From positions 1 through 44,085 of the forward strand of contig JAPTJF010000499.1 in NCBI GenBank assembly GCA_029339195.1: a DNA stretch of 44,085 nucleotides. Direction: 5' to 3'. A program made the translations under genes and the position numbers. The DNA is from Micractinium sp. NFX-FRZ. Its lineage: Eukaryota > Chlorophyta > Trebouxiophyceae > Chlorellales > Chlorellaceae. The notes beneath the pieces are model-generated. The model worked only from the letters and a program-made list of their open reading frames with translations, was not told where the DNA came from and did not search any database. Below, piece after piece: positions 19,801 to 28,522 of this stretch (position 1 is its first letter; the number at the start of each line of letters is the position of its first letter).

Positions 19801-21651
19801 CCCAGCTCACCACCGCCATGCCCCTCACTGCCTCTATCAGACCAACAGCTTTACTCACCAGGGCCGCCACCCATTTGAAAGTGTCCAGGCTGGCGCTGCT
19901 CTCGGGCACCACTTCTGAGAAGGGGGGGTACTGCACGGTGGGGAAGGTGCCGTAGTACACCTGCTCCGAGGCGGTACGGTGGTACCGCACCAGCTCCTCC
20001 TGCACAGGTACAACAAGCGGTGCAGCCTGGTGTCAGGCAGGGCTTGGGGGAGCGCGCTGCAGTGCATTTGTTTCAAGGCAGTGTGGTGGAGGAAGGGTTG
20101 TTCACCACCTTTGCAAGTATATGCAAACTGAAGCCTGAGGCTGCAGCAAGGTAGCAGTTGGTAGTGCATTGTGCCGATTGCAGCTGGCAAGGGCCATCCA
20201 CCAGTACCTGCAGGCATGCCTCCACAGCACACGGCAGCTGCTAAAGCACCCACAGCACTGGTACCCCAGGACAGCATGCTATCACGCCTGCAGCAAGCAG
20301 CAAGAGTAGCAGCCAGAGAAGCCAAAGAAGCAGCCGCCCACCCACCCACCAGCTCGGGCGCCTGCAGCATGCCCAGCAGTTCATCTGTGTACACCTGCAC
20401 ACAAGCAGGTAAAACTCTTTCTTGAACTTCTGGGCAGGCAGCGCGGGTGCGTGGTGCAGCATGGGTGGGTGGAGTGGTGAGCAGGTTATGGCGGAGGGTA
20501 CGCACGGGTGGGCAGCGAGGTGCTGCGCAGGGTGGGCAGGGTGCTGGGCAGGCGGGGGCGGAGGGGTGGGCGCGAGGCATGCCGGCTGGGCTGCACTCGC
20601 ACCACCCCTCATATGCGGGGTTCATTTGCACTGCTTGACCACGCACCCCGCTGGGTGTGCATGCCCACATCCAGGTGCCATGCAAAACGCCAACAACTTC
20701 TGTTGTTGCAAAAAAACAACAAGAGCTGACCCACCTCGGGGGACAGCACCTCGTCGGGCCCGGGCATCACCGCCCAGAAGGCGCCCCACGTGGCGTTGAA
20801 CTCCGGGTCGGTGTGCATTTTGATGAGCAGGTCCCGGGCCTTTTCAGATGCGGTGGGCTGGTGGTCAAAATGCCTGCATGGAAGGGGCCATGCCGGGGAG
20901 AGCGGGAGAGTTCGATGAGAGGGCCTGGGGGTGGGGTGGGGTGGTCACCTATGTGCTATGTGGGGTGGTCACCTGAGGGCCAGAGAGGGGAGGGGTGAGA
21001 GGTGCTCCCTTGTGGGGCGGGGGTGGCAGGCACCACCTTGAGCGCACCCCTGCTTTGGTGGCCAGGGGCTGGAGCCTCGGCGGCAGGCAGCAGGGATCAG
21101 CAGGGGTGCAGCAGTGCAGCAGTGCAGGGGTGGGGATGCCGCCCCGCTGCAATGTGGAAGGAATGGCGGCAGCGGGTGGGGGGCGCGGGCGCTGCTGGCC
21201 CCTCTTTCGGCGCCTCACGACAGGTTCAGGATGGCATGGTAGGGCACCCGCATGATGACGTCATCTGCTGCGAAATCCCGGGTGGCAATCACGCCACGCA
21301 CGCAGGTGGGGCACTCGCGCCCGGTGGTGAAACCGTCCTGCACAGAACCGGGGCGGCGGGCGGCAGCTGGGCGGCAGCGGCGCCGGTGGAACTGGTGCCA
21401 GGAGTGTGGGGGCAGGCCAAGGGGCGGGCCGCAAGCATCGAAGCGGGAAGGTTGCGACAGTTTGTGCCGTGGGCGACACACGACAAGCGGACACTACCTC
21501 GCAATTGCCAACGCACCACGTCGCCTCCAGCCGCGACCCAGTCAAATAGACGCTGGTCGTGCTCAAGGGTCTGGCCAAAACATGATGAAGAGGCCGCTGC
21601 CAGCGATACCAGCAGCAGGCAGCGAGCAACACTCCCACGGCTACTGCCCAT
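16856..21651 (-). CDS. SET-domain lysine methyltransferase-like protein, paralog A
   Basis: Eleven exons join in phase: 21651-21517, 21337-21219, 20873-20735, 20392-20348, 19999-19859, 19306-19198, 18902-18850, 18511-18448, 17986-17873, 17405-17289 and 16965-16856 (TAA), giving about 381 residues. The protein starts with a hydrophobic signal-like segment (CLLLVSLAAASS) and RLFDWVAAGG. A split SET domain of the SETD3/Rubisco-LSMT class follows: GVIATRDFAADDVIMRVP near the N-terminus, LLDYVNHHD (Asn218-His219) for the NH motif, INYNHGVLHRPDMSLFIYG (Tyr253, Tyr268) for the active-site Tyr and final YG, then FV and a helical C-terminal part resembling the substrate-binding domain. Such enzymes use S-adenosylmethionine to methylate lysine (or histidine, SETD3); the target is unknown. 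It is a tandem duplicate of the next upstream gene, from which it differs by an extra intron (20393-20734). Confidence 0.85.
17184..17341 (-). repeat. Ghost copy of SET-A exon 10 3' edge
   Basis: The exon end coding SLAEDEALLASGTVK (17289-17341) is repeated about 104 bases into the downstream intron at 17184-17234, decayed to LAADEALPEGCTVT. A matching ghost sits at the same position in the paralogous gene (22472-22523). Confidence 0.82.
17981..18086 (-). repeat. Duplicated acceptor of SET-A exon 9
   Basis: About 50 bases containing the acceptor and first codons (GCAG then GCTTTGTG) plus the preceding intron (GGTTCACCGCATRGGTTAA) are present twice, at 17981-18030 and 18035-18086. The upstream copy has ATGCAG then GCCTTTGTG, which is still a plausible acceptor. 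Confidence 0.82.
18120..18235. repeat. GGGT/poly-G low-complexity tract
   Basis: Contains a (GGGT)n run at about 18141-18162 and a poly-G run at about 18217-18228, inside SET-A intron 8. On the transcript strand this is C-rich. Confidence 0.7.
19161..19186 (-). repeat. Interstitial telomere-like repeat (TTTAGGG)3
   Basis: The + strand reads ACCCTAAACCCTAAACCCTA and onward, three full units of the plant/green-algal telomere repeat plus flanks. It lies 12 bases inside SET-A intron 6, just after the donor of the 19306-19198 exon. Confidence 0.9.
19291..19445 (-). repeat. Duplicated acceptor and 5' edge of SET-A exon 6
   Basis: The roughly 41-base segment at 19291-19331 (ACGTGCGCGTCTCCATCTGC and following), covering the first codons METRTW and the acceptor, recurs at 19404-19445 with two changes. 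The ghost reads METRT and then hits TAA. A weaker trace lies near 19500-19560. Confidence 0.88.
19707..19873 (-). repeat. Triplicated 3' edge and donor of SET-A exon 5
   Basis: The exon end and donor (GTGGCGGCCCTG, then GTGAG) is followed by two further copies at about 19785-19805 and 19707-19729, spaced about 70-75 bases. The intervening intron sequence (GAGGCAGTGAGGGGCATGGC) is repeated too. Both ghosts keep GTGAG. Confidence 0.87.
20393..20734 (-). other. Intron present in SET paralog A but absent in B
   Basis: In paralog A the codons for LSPE and VYTDELLGMLQAPEL are separated by this 342-base intron (GAG then GTGGGT; GTGCAG then GTG). In paralog B the corresponding sequence, LTPELFTDRLLGMLQAPEL, is continuous inside exon 25254-25071. 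One paralog has therefore gained or lost an intron since the duplication. Confidence 0.85.
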
Positions 21652-22127
21652 CGCTGCGCAGACGCCTCCAACAGCTGCAGCGGCGCCGATCGCCTCTACA
21701 ATGACTGCACCCTGCCATACGGACACACCAATGCGGGCGGCAAACGCCGAGCACAGCATACACAGCAGGACTTTGGAAGGGTTGGAGGCGACAGTTGTAC
21801 CAGCACCATTGATTGTCACACCAGAAATGGAGACTCATTGTCTCTGCGCAACTCCCCCTTTACAACGCCTGCAATTCGTGGGCAGCATGCAGCCTTGAGA
21901 TGCTGTTGAAAATGATTTGTACAGGTGAAGGGTGGTGCCGTGATGAGGCACGCATGGAGGGGTCCGGCAGCGGGACGCGCCCAATCACATGCTACAGCTG
22001 GCAGGCCTGCAGATTATCAGCATACACATCTCAGCCATTGTTATCACTCAACAGAGGCCCTCATTATGCGAATGTCGATGCACGCTGCAGTATGTTGCAG
22101 TGCTTTCAAGCCCGCCAGACGTGGGTG
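21652..22127 (-). other. Spacer between the tandem SET genes
   Basis: This 476-base spacer should hold the 3' UTR of paralog B and the promoter of paralog A. On the - strand a TGTAA motif lies at 21864-21860, about 264 bases past the paralog B stop, a candidate poly(A) signal. Nothing else was recognised. Confidence 0.45.
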
Positions 22128-25100
22128 CTACAGCTCTGCTTCGGGGGCGCTCAGCGCCGCCTCGAGTCTCTTCATGGCACCCTCCAGCGCCCGCTTGCGC
22201 AGCACCCGGAACTGCAGCACAGTCAGCTCCCGCCAGTCTGCAGGCAGGCCGGCCGGCCATGCACCCATTGGATACAAGTGAGCGGTCTGGTGTTAATGTC
22301 CTGGGCTGCGCATGCAGGCAGCAGGCGTGCGGTGCAGGCGGGGGCAGACAGGGTCGTGTGCGAACGGCAGGAGCGCACAAAGGGCAGACAGTCAGGTGCA
22401 CACACATATTACAGTGCAGGCGGCAAACCACCACGGCCGGCCAGCAGGCAGACAACAGGGCAGGGCCACGCGCCTGCCACACTGCCGCCCCACAGCAGCG
22501 CCTCGTCCTCTGCCAGGCATGGCAAGCAGCAGAGGCAGCAGGCAGTACATACAGGCCTTTGCACACCTGTCACGGTACCGCTGCGTAGCAGCGCCTCGTC
22601 TTCTGCCAGGCTGGTGGTCCCCTCCTTGAGCCGCTTCCCCAGCCGCTGGTGCTCCTCCCAAGTCACATGCCCGCTCTCCGGATCTGCAGCTTAAGGAGGG
22701 GATAGAAAGAGTTACGAGGAGGTGATTCATGAAGCGAGTTATGAGGCAAGTCATGTGGGTCAGTGCCTTTTACCTGAACTGCCTCAGACTTCCCCGTGCC
22801 CCGGGGCTGTCCCACGTTGACCCTGTACCTGCCGGCATCTGGCGGCACGGCACAGCGCAGCACAGGCAGCCCCGCTGCCAGCAGGCACAGCAGGCACAGC
22901 AGGCACAGCGAGTGTCATCCAACAGCCCCGCCCACCACAAAGCCAGAAACAAGACATAGAAGAGAAGATGGGAAAAACAACAGAAAAAGCAAAAACAGTG
23001 CGCCCACGGTCGTAGAAGGAGTCATCCAGCGGGGTCTGCTGGAACCACGACTCATCGCCCTCAAAGCCCGGCAAGTCAAAGGAGCACAGCGGGGGCGCAT
23101 CGCTCATGACCACAAAGCCTGCACGCAGCAGCAGCGTGCGACACACCGGGGGAAGGCACAAGCAGTGAGTAGGCACAAATACGAGCCAGCTGTGTGGAGA
23201 AAGAGAGAAGGTCGGAGGGGCAGAGCAGCGGGCGGCCGCTCACGGCCCACGCCAGCCTTGCCTGCCTGCGACAACACTGCCTTGTCCGCGCATCCAAATG
23301 CATCACCTCCTCCCGCCGTCCCCTCCCGGCCTCTGCCTGCCTCCCCACCCCCTTCCTTCTCCCATCCCCACTGCTCCTTCCTGCTCCCCCTCCCCTTGTC
23401 CCCTGCTCCCACCCCGGCCAGGAGCAGATCGCAACAGATGACCAGCCTGGCCCCTTCATCCCGCTCCACCCCCTGCCTCCCCGTGCCTCACCATAAATGA
23501 ATAAGCTCATGTCAGGGCGGTGGATGACGCCATGCTGATAATCAATCGTAACAGCCTGCAGCGGAGGGTGTGCATGCCGCATCTTGCCTCTCTCGGGTGT
23601 GTGACAGTGTGGGAGCACAGGGCGCGCGTGGAGGTGGAGAGGAAGAGAGGGCGGGGAGCAGCTGGCGCCACATCATCACGGCATCTTGATGCCCACTTTG
23701 CCACGCGAACAGAGGCATGCATGCATCAGAGCGCACCACACCAGCAGGCAGCACGCGGCAGCAGGCAGGTGTGAGGAGGGAGGCGGCAGCGAGGGAGGGC
23801 AGCGGCCACGACAGCAAGGCACACACCTCGCCTGCCCTGATCGCCTGTGTTGCAAGCAGCACAACCGCGTCGCTTTCCTCTGCAGTTGGGGGCGGGGGCA
23901 GGGGGAAGCGTGGGCCAGCAACGTGTCTGCCAGAGCCAAGGAGCAGGGGCTAGTCCAGTCTACTGATTGCACTGATTGCCGGGGGGGCATTGCTGCCGTC
24001 GCTGTCTGGTCACAGTAGTCAGAGGCGAGGCACAGAGTGCGGCAGTTGCGGCGCACCTTCCCGCCGGGTGTTGGCGCCGCCGCTGCCAGGGTTCACGCTG
24101 TTTCAAAGTTTCAGAGGCAAGAGACATCAATGCAGCAGTTGCGGCGCACCTTCCCGCCGGGCGTTGGCGGCGCCGCTGTCGTGGTTCACAAAGTCCAGGA
24201 GGGGTGTCATGTGGGTGGGCAGCTCCTCGCCCGACCAGGTGCGGCTCGTCAGCTGCAGGCAGTTGCAACAACAAAGATGGTGGCACACACTGCGCGTTGC
24301 GGTGTGCAGACCGCTTCTGTGCGCACCCGCGCCGCCACCCGTTGGGTCACACCGCCATGCCCCTCACTGTCTCTACCAGAACAGCAGCTGCACTCACCAG
24401 GGCCGCCACCCACTTGAAGGTGTCCAGGCTGGCGCTGCTCTCGGGCACTGTTTCGTTCAGGGGAGCGTACTGCCCAAAGGGGTACGTGCCGAGGTACACC
24501 TGTTCAGAGGCGGTACGGTGGTACCGGATCAAGCCCTCCTGCGGAGCAGCAGGAGAGTGAGAGGGAAGGTTTCATGAGCAGCGGGCCGCCACACGGGGGA
24601 GTGAGATGCACCACAGCACAAGCAAGCTGTCCTCCATGGCCTCCGGCGGTCAGCAGCAGGGGGCAGCCGCCCGTCCGCAGCTCGACGGCTTGGCAGCTGC
24701 TGGCAGCACTGCCCCTACCCCAGCTCTGGCTGGCAGCACGCACCGCGCAATAAACAGTGCAAGTGCGCCAGCACCGGGAGCAGCGGGCGAAGCAGCAACA
24801 GCAGCAGGAGCAGCGGCAGCAGGAGCAGCGGGAGCAACATTGGGACAGCAGCAGCAGCGGTTTCAATGGGAGCAGCAGCAACCAAGCACTCCACACAGCC
24901 CACCCCACCCAGCGCAGGTGCCTGCAGCAAGCAGCCAAAGAAGGAGCCAAACAAGCAGCAGCAGCAGCAGCCCGCCCACACACCAGCTCGGGATCCTGCA
25001 GCAAGAAGCAAAAGAAGGAGCCAAAAGAAGCAGCCAGACAAGCAGCAGCAGCAGCAGCCCACCCACACACCAGCTCGGGTGCCTGCAGCATGCCCAGCAG

Positions 25101-25945
25101 GCGGTCGGTGAAGAGCTCTGGAGTGAGCACGCTGTCGGGCCCGGGCAGCACGTCCCAAAAGGTGCCCCAGGTGGCGTTGAATTCGGGGTCTGCGTGCATG
25201 CGTTGGAGCAGGTGGTAGGCTTGCTCTGAAGCCAGGGGTGCGTGGTCAAACGTGCTGCGGGAAGGGAGGGGAGGGAGATAGCAAGGGGTGGCGAGGGAAC
25301 AACCTCAGGCGCGGATCCGCATCGGCGCCGCTTGTTTCTTCCCCCAGGGAACAATCCTGGGACTGGGCATGGGCATGCCAGCAAGTGGAGCTGCCACACA
25401 GAAGCAAGCGACTGGAGGCTGCAGCCCCTGCCGCATGGGCAGGCGGCAGTGCGGGACTGGGCCAGGGGGCGGAGCTTACGACAGGTTGAGGATGGAGTGG
25501 AAGGGCACCCGGAGGATGACATCTCCCTCCTCAAAGTCCTGGGCTGCAACCACACCGCGCAGGCATGTGGGGCACTGCCGCCCGATGGTGAAACCATTCT
25601 GCACGGCGGAGCAGGGGCCCAGCGGCAGCAGCAGCAGTGGGTGCCGCAAGTACCGGCGCCCTGGCGGCCAGCAGCCTGAAAAGTTGCACAGCTCCCGCAA
25701 GCGCAGCGCAGCTGGCTCACGCTGGATTGGATCAAGCGCAGACTATTCGTGGTGTCTTCAGCCCAGGAAACCGGCGGCAAAGTGGACTCTACTCCCGATT
25801 TGGCAGGCCAGCTCACCACTTGCCCTCCTCGCGCTGCGACCCATTCAAAAAGCCGCTGCTCGTGCTCAAGAGCCTCGCCGGAAACCAGGCATCCAGCTGC
25901 CGCCAGCAATACCAGCAGCAGGCAGTGCGCGACTCTGGCCCCCAT
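22128..25945 (-). CDS. SET-domain lysine methyltransferase-like protein, paralog B
   Basis: Ten exons join in phase: 25945-25817, 25598-25480, 25254-25071, 24538-24398, 24252-24150, 23879-23827, 23555-23492, 23118-23008, 22683-22567 and 22237-22128 (TAG), giving about 376 residues. It has the same architecture as the downstream paralog: a hydrophobic signal-like start (CLLLVLLAAAGCLVS), RLFEWVAARGG, GVVAAQDFEEGDVILRVP, LLDFVNHDS (Asn214-His215), IDYQHGVIHRPDMSLFIYG (Tyr249, Tyr264), then FV and a C-terminal helical part (FRVLRKRALEGAM). By hand count the exon coding EGLIRYHRTASEQV shares 37 of 47 residues with paralog A. The SETD3/Rubisco-LSMT class of methyltransferases is implied; substrate and compartment are unknown. 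The ATG at 25945 follows an in-frame stretch without ATG and starts the signal-like segment. Ghost exon edges lie in introns 3, 5 and 9. Confidence 0.85.
22472..22617 (-). repeat. Ghost copy of SET-B exon 9 3' edge (shared with paralog A)
   Basis: The exon end coding SLAEDEALLRSGTVT (about 22567-22617) recurs at 22472-22523. The ghost is followed by AGCAGAGGCAGCAGGCAG, also found after the ghost in paralog A (about 17245), so the two ghosts look homologous. Confidence 0.82.
24042..24185 (-). repeat. Duplicated 3' edge and donor of SET-B exon 5
   Basis: The end of exon 24252-24150, including the codons around the SET NH motif (GTGAACCACGACAGCGGCGC) and the GGCGGGAAG-GTGCGCC donor, is repeated about 95 bases downstream at about 24047-24100. 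The ghost keeps the GTGCGCC donor but has CCTGGC in place of the NHD codons. Confidence 0.84.
24978..25085 (-). repeat. Duplicated 3' edge and donor of SET-B exon 3
   Basis: The exon end (CTGCAGGCACCCGAGCTG then GTGTGTGGG) recurs about 85 bases downstream as CTGCAGGATCCCGAGCTG then GTGTGTGGG. The following GCTGCTGCTGCTGCTTGT intron sequence is also duplicated. A third, partial copy lies near 24915-24930. Local CAG/CTG runs add to the array. Confidence 0.86.
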
Positions 25946-27191
25946 CGCAGCGCAGGGACTTGAGCGCAGTGCCAGCACAGTGCATTATGTGCCACATTGC
26001 AGCTGGTGGGCTTGGACGGGCTGCCCGCACACGTACCCAGCACAGCATACCCCAGCAGAGGGTGAGCGCACAGCTGCTAGCAGCCAGGCAGCTTCCCAGC
26101 TGCGGTGTAGCTGTCGCCTGCACAGGTCCAGTCGTATGGGTTCGGCTATCCACCCCACCCCCCGCCACTGGCTGGTTGGTAGCAAGGCAGCATGGGTGCA
26201 GGTCAACGAGCTGCTGACATGGCGCAGAGGCTGACTCGTGGGGAGCAAGGGCCGGCAAGCGCAGGGCCCCGCGGGACCGGCTGGCTGCCACGGGTCCTGC
26301 CCCGTCAATCCTGGGGTGTTGGTGCCTGGAGAGCTGCATGCAATCCCGTCAATGCAGGCAATGTGAATCCTGGCTTGTCATGCGCATTACGAGCATTTGC
26401 AGTTGAATAGACATGAGCGCCTGCCGGGTCGGTGCCGGGCTGCCGGGTCAGTGCAGGGGTGCCAAGGCAGAGCCCCGGCAGGCAGCCTGCCAAGGCCAGG
26501 GGTGCACCGCTCGGGCGACAGGGGCATGGCGATCGTAGGGTCACATGTGGGGCAAAACTAACCTCAGGATGGGGGCTTTTGGAGAGAGAGGGCCTAAGCA
26601 TTTGTAGTGCCACGCCTAGCCGCAGGAGTTGCAGTCGGAGGGGGGAGGTGGCAATGCCCCAGTGCCAGCAGGGTTTGTGGTGTCGAGTTGGGTTTCGGCA
26701 GTTTGCTGGTGGTGGGAGGTGCGAGCTGCAAGCCAGTGGTGCCGCAGCGCAGGTGGGCGAGGGCGGGGCGGTGTTTCTGGGACTTTGCGGGATCGGTGGT
26801 GTAGGGCTGGGGGGTAGGGGGGAAGAACAAGTGACAGGAACTAGTGGACAGGAACAAGTAAACAGATGTGCTGCAAGTTGAGAGCCACTGCTGCTGCTGC
26901 GGGGCAGCGGCAGCTGGCAGGTTCACGGTGCGAGTGTGCCCCTCGATGCTGCTCTACGGCATGTTGCATGCTGGCGGGGTTGGGTGCCGCCAGGTCAGCA
27001 GGGGTGGAGGGCGAGCGTGGAGGAGATGGGTGCTGGTGCACCAACTGCGCCGAGGCCGGGACGGCAGCGGAAGTTGATGCGGCTGCTGCTGCTCAAGCTG
27101 TAGCGCTGCCATGATGGCGCTGTTGACGGGCGCCTGCTGCCAAGGAGAGCTGCTACGCGGCTGCAGGAGCTGGTCGTGAGGAGCAGGCTGG
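25946..27191. other. Intergenic region without recognised gene
   Basis: About 1.2 kb between paralog B and the small coiled-coil gene. It holds part of a diverged dispersed repeat (26178-26345) and a short GCCGGGTCRGTGC repeat at about 26420-26455. Open frames on both strands (for example + 26432-26881) show no family signature, and no consistent splice model was found. Confidence 0.45.
26178..26345. repeat. Diverged dispersed repeat, copy 1
   Basis: Shares blocks such as GCAAGGGCCRGCAAGC and TCCTGCCCCGTCARTCCT, in the same order and spacing, with 28095-28270. The two copies flank the small gene at 27192-27758. No terminal repeats or coding capacity are visible, so its nature is unknown. Confidence 0.55.
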
Positions 27192-27758
27192 CTATGCGTC
27201 CTGCCCATCCTCAGCCTCCGGGCGCGGCTGCTGCTGCTCACCAGAGCCCCGGGCCTCCTGCTGCGCCTTGAAGGCGCGGACAGCGTCCCAGAGCTCGTCT
27301 ACCTCGATCTTCAGGGCGGCAATATTATCGTTGAGCTTGGCAGCAGCATTGCAGGCGTCATCCTCGGCGCGTGTGGGGCTCATCGCGCTGGCGCCGGCGC
27401 CGGCAGCCATCGGCATCGTGAGCACCATGACCAGCGCCATCATGGCCGTGAACTCCACATGCGAGCACAGCGTGGTTGGGCACCAGTCGTGCTCCGGCTG
27501 CAGAGCCAGGAGTGCCGCTGCTGCCTGCGCTGCCGCATCCGCCGCCTGCGCCGCCAAGGACGCCGCCAAGGACGGCGCCGCTGCGCACGCCCGAATCGAG
27601 CGGTGGCGCCGCCCTGTGCGGAGGGGCGCCAGCCGGGATCCGGCCTGCAATGCGGGAGGCGATGGAAGCTGTTCGATTGCGCAAGGTTGTCAGATTCGAA
27701 CGCCAAATGGATCAAACCGCTCACATCCACGCACCTGGAACTTCACGGCGAGCGGCAT
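27192..27758 (-). CDS. Hypothetical small protein, likely organelle-targeted, with coiled coil
   Basis: Exon 1 (27758-27735) codes only MPLAVKFQ. Exon 2 (27644-27192, TAG) starts after CGCATTGCAG, giving 158 residues. The N-terminus is basic and Ala-rich (RTGRRHRSIRACAAAPSLAA), with no acidic residue for about 45 positions, as in algal plastid or mitochondrial targeting peptides. A Met/Ala-rich hydrophobic segment (MMALVMVLTMPMAAGAGA) at about residues 97-114 could span a membrane. It is followed by a predicted coiled coil (AAKLNDNIAALKIEVDELWD) and a Gln/Glu-rich tail. No family is recognised. Exon 2 codons are strongly GC3-biased, supporting a real gene. The tiny first exon is inferred from phase and a GTGCGT donor and could be wrong. 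Confidence 0.6.
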
Positions 27759-28522
27759 TTCACGTGCAGACAAGTGCAGGGATCGGGGAATGGGCAGTGG
27801 CAGAGTGGCAGTGGGAGGAGCGCAAACGCGCCTGCGAGGTGGCGCCAGCGTGGCGCTCCAGCGCTAGCGCAGCGGGCGGGCAGTAGTCACTAGCCTAGTG
27901 TCCGTTGTCCACTCAGTTGCAGCTGATTCAGTCCCTGTATCGAAAGAACTTCACCACCCTATCTGGGCGCCAGCACCGTGGATTGCAACGCGCTCCAGCA
28001 GTGACCCACGTCCGCCAGGGCCGCTGGTACGCAGGCCTACGTACGCAGGTCCAGCTGTCCGGACTGTCCGATGCTGCCCAATCCCACCCCTCACTGGCAG
28101 CATGCCAGCATCTGTGCAGGTCAGCGCAAGCACGGCTGGAATGGGGCATGCCATTCCAGAAGACAGCAAGGGCCAGCAAGCACAGGCTGCACGGGATCCG
28201 ACTGCCTGCCACCCATCCTGCCCCGTCAGTCCTCAATGTGTGGGTGCCCCCATGGGCTGCATTCAAGCGTCATTTTACACCACACTTGCTGAATTCTACG
28301 GCATGTTCGGAAGCAATAAAATGCCCCAGCGTTGGAACAGCGCAAAGGCCAGCACCTGCGGCAGCGCTCACCAGCGCGCTCCACGCCCAGCGGCCATCCT
28401 GCCACGAGGCATGCTGCTGGGGAGGGAGGCTGCGCAGTGGGGCAAGGGGCACCCCTGCTGCGCTGCGGGCCACCCCTTTGTCCTGCCCAAAGGTCTTGGG
28501 ATATGATCGTGTGTGCGCCTGC
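27759..28522. other. Intergenic region with dispersed repeat
   Basis: Lies between the small coiled-coil gene and the 3' end of the SUMO-like protein gene. It holds the second copy of the dispersed repeat (28095-28270). On the - strand a TGTAA motif at 28279-28275, about 245 bases past the SUMO-like stop, is a candidate poly(A) signal. No gene recognised. Confidence 0.45.
28095..28270. repeat. Diverged dispersed repeat, copy 2
   Basis: Partner of the repeat at 26178-26345, in the same orientation. Shared blocks include GCAAGGGCCAGCAAGC and TCCTGCCCCGTCAGTCCT. Confidence 0.55.

Noticed and set aside
24606..25229. + strand Gln/Ala-rich open frame opposite SET-B exon 3
   Set aside because: It arises from CAG/GCA repeats and duplicated intron sequence, antisense to a well-supported gene.
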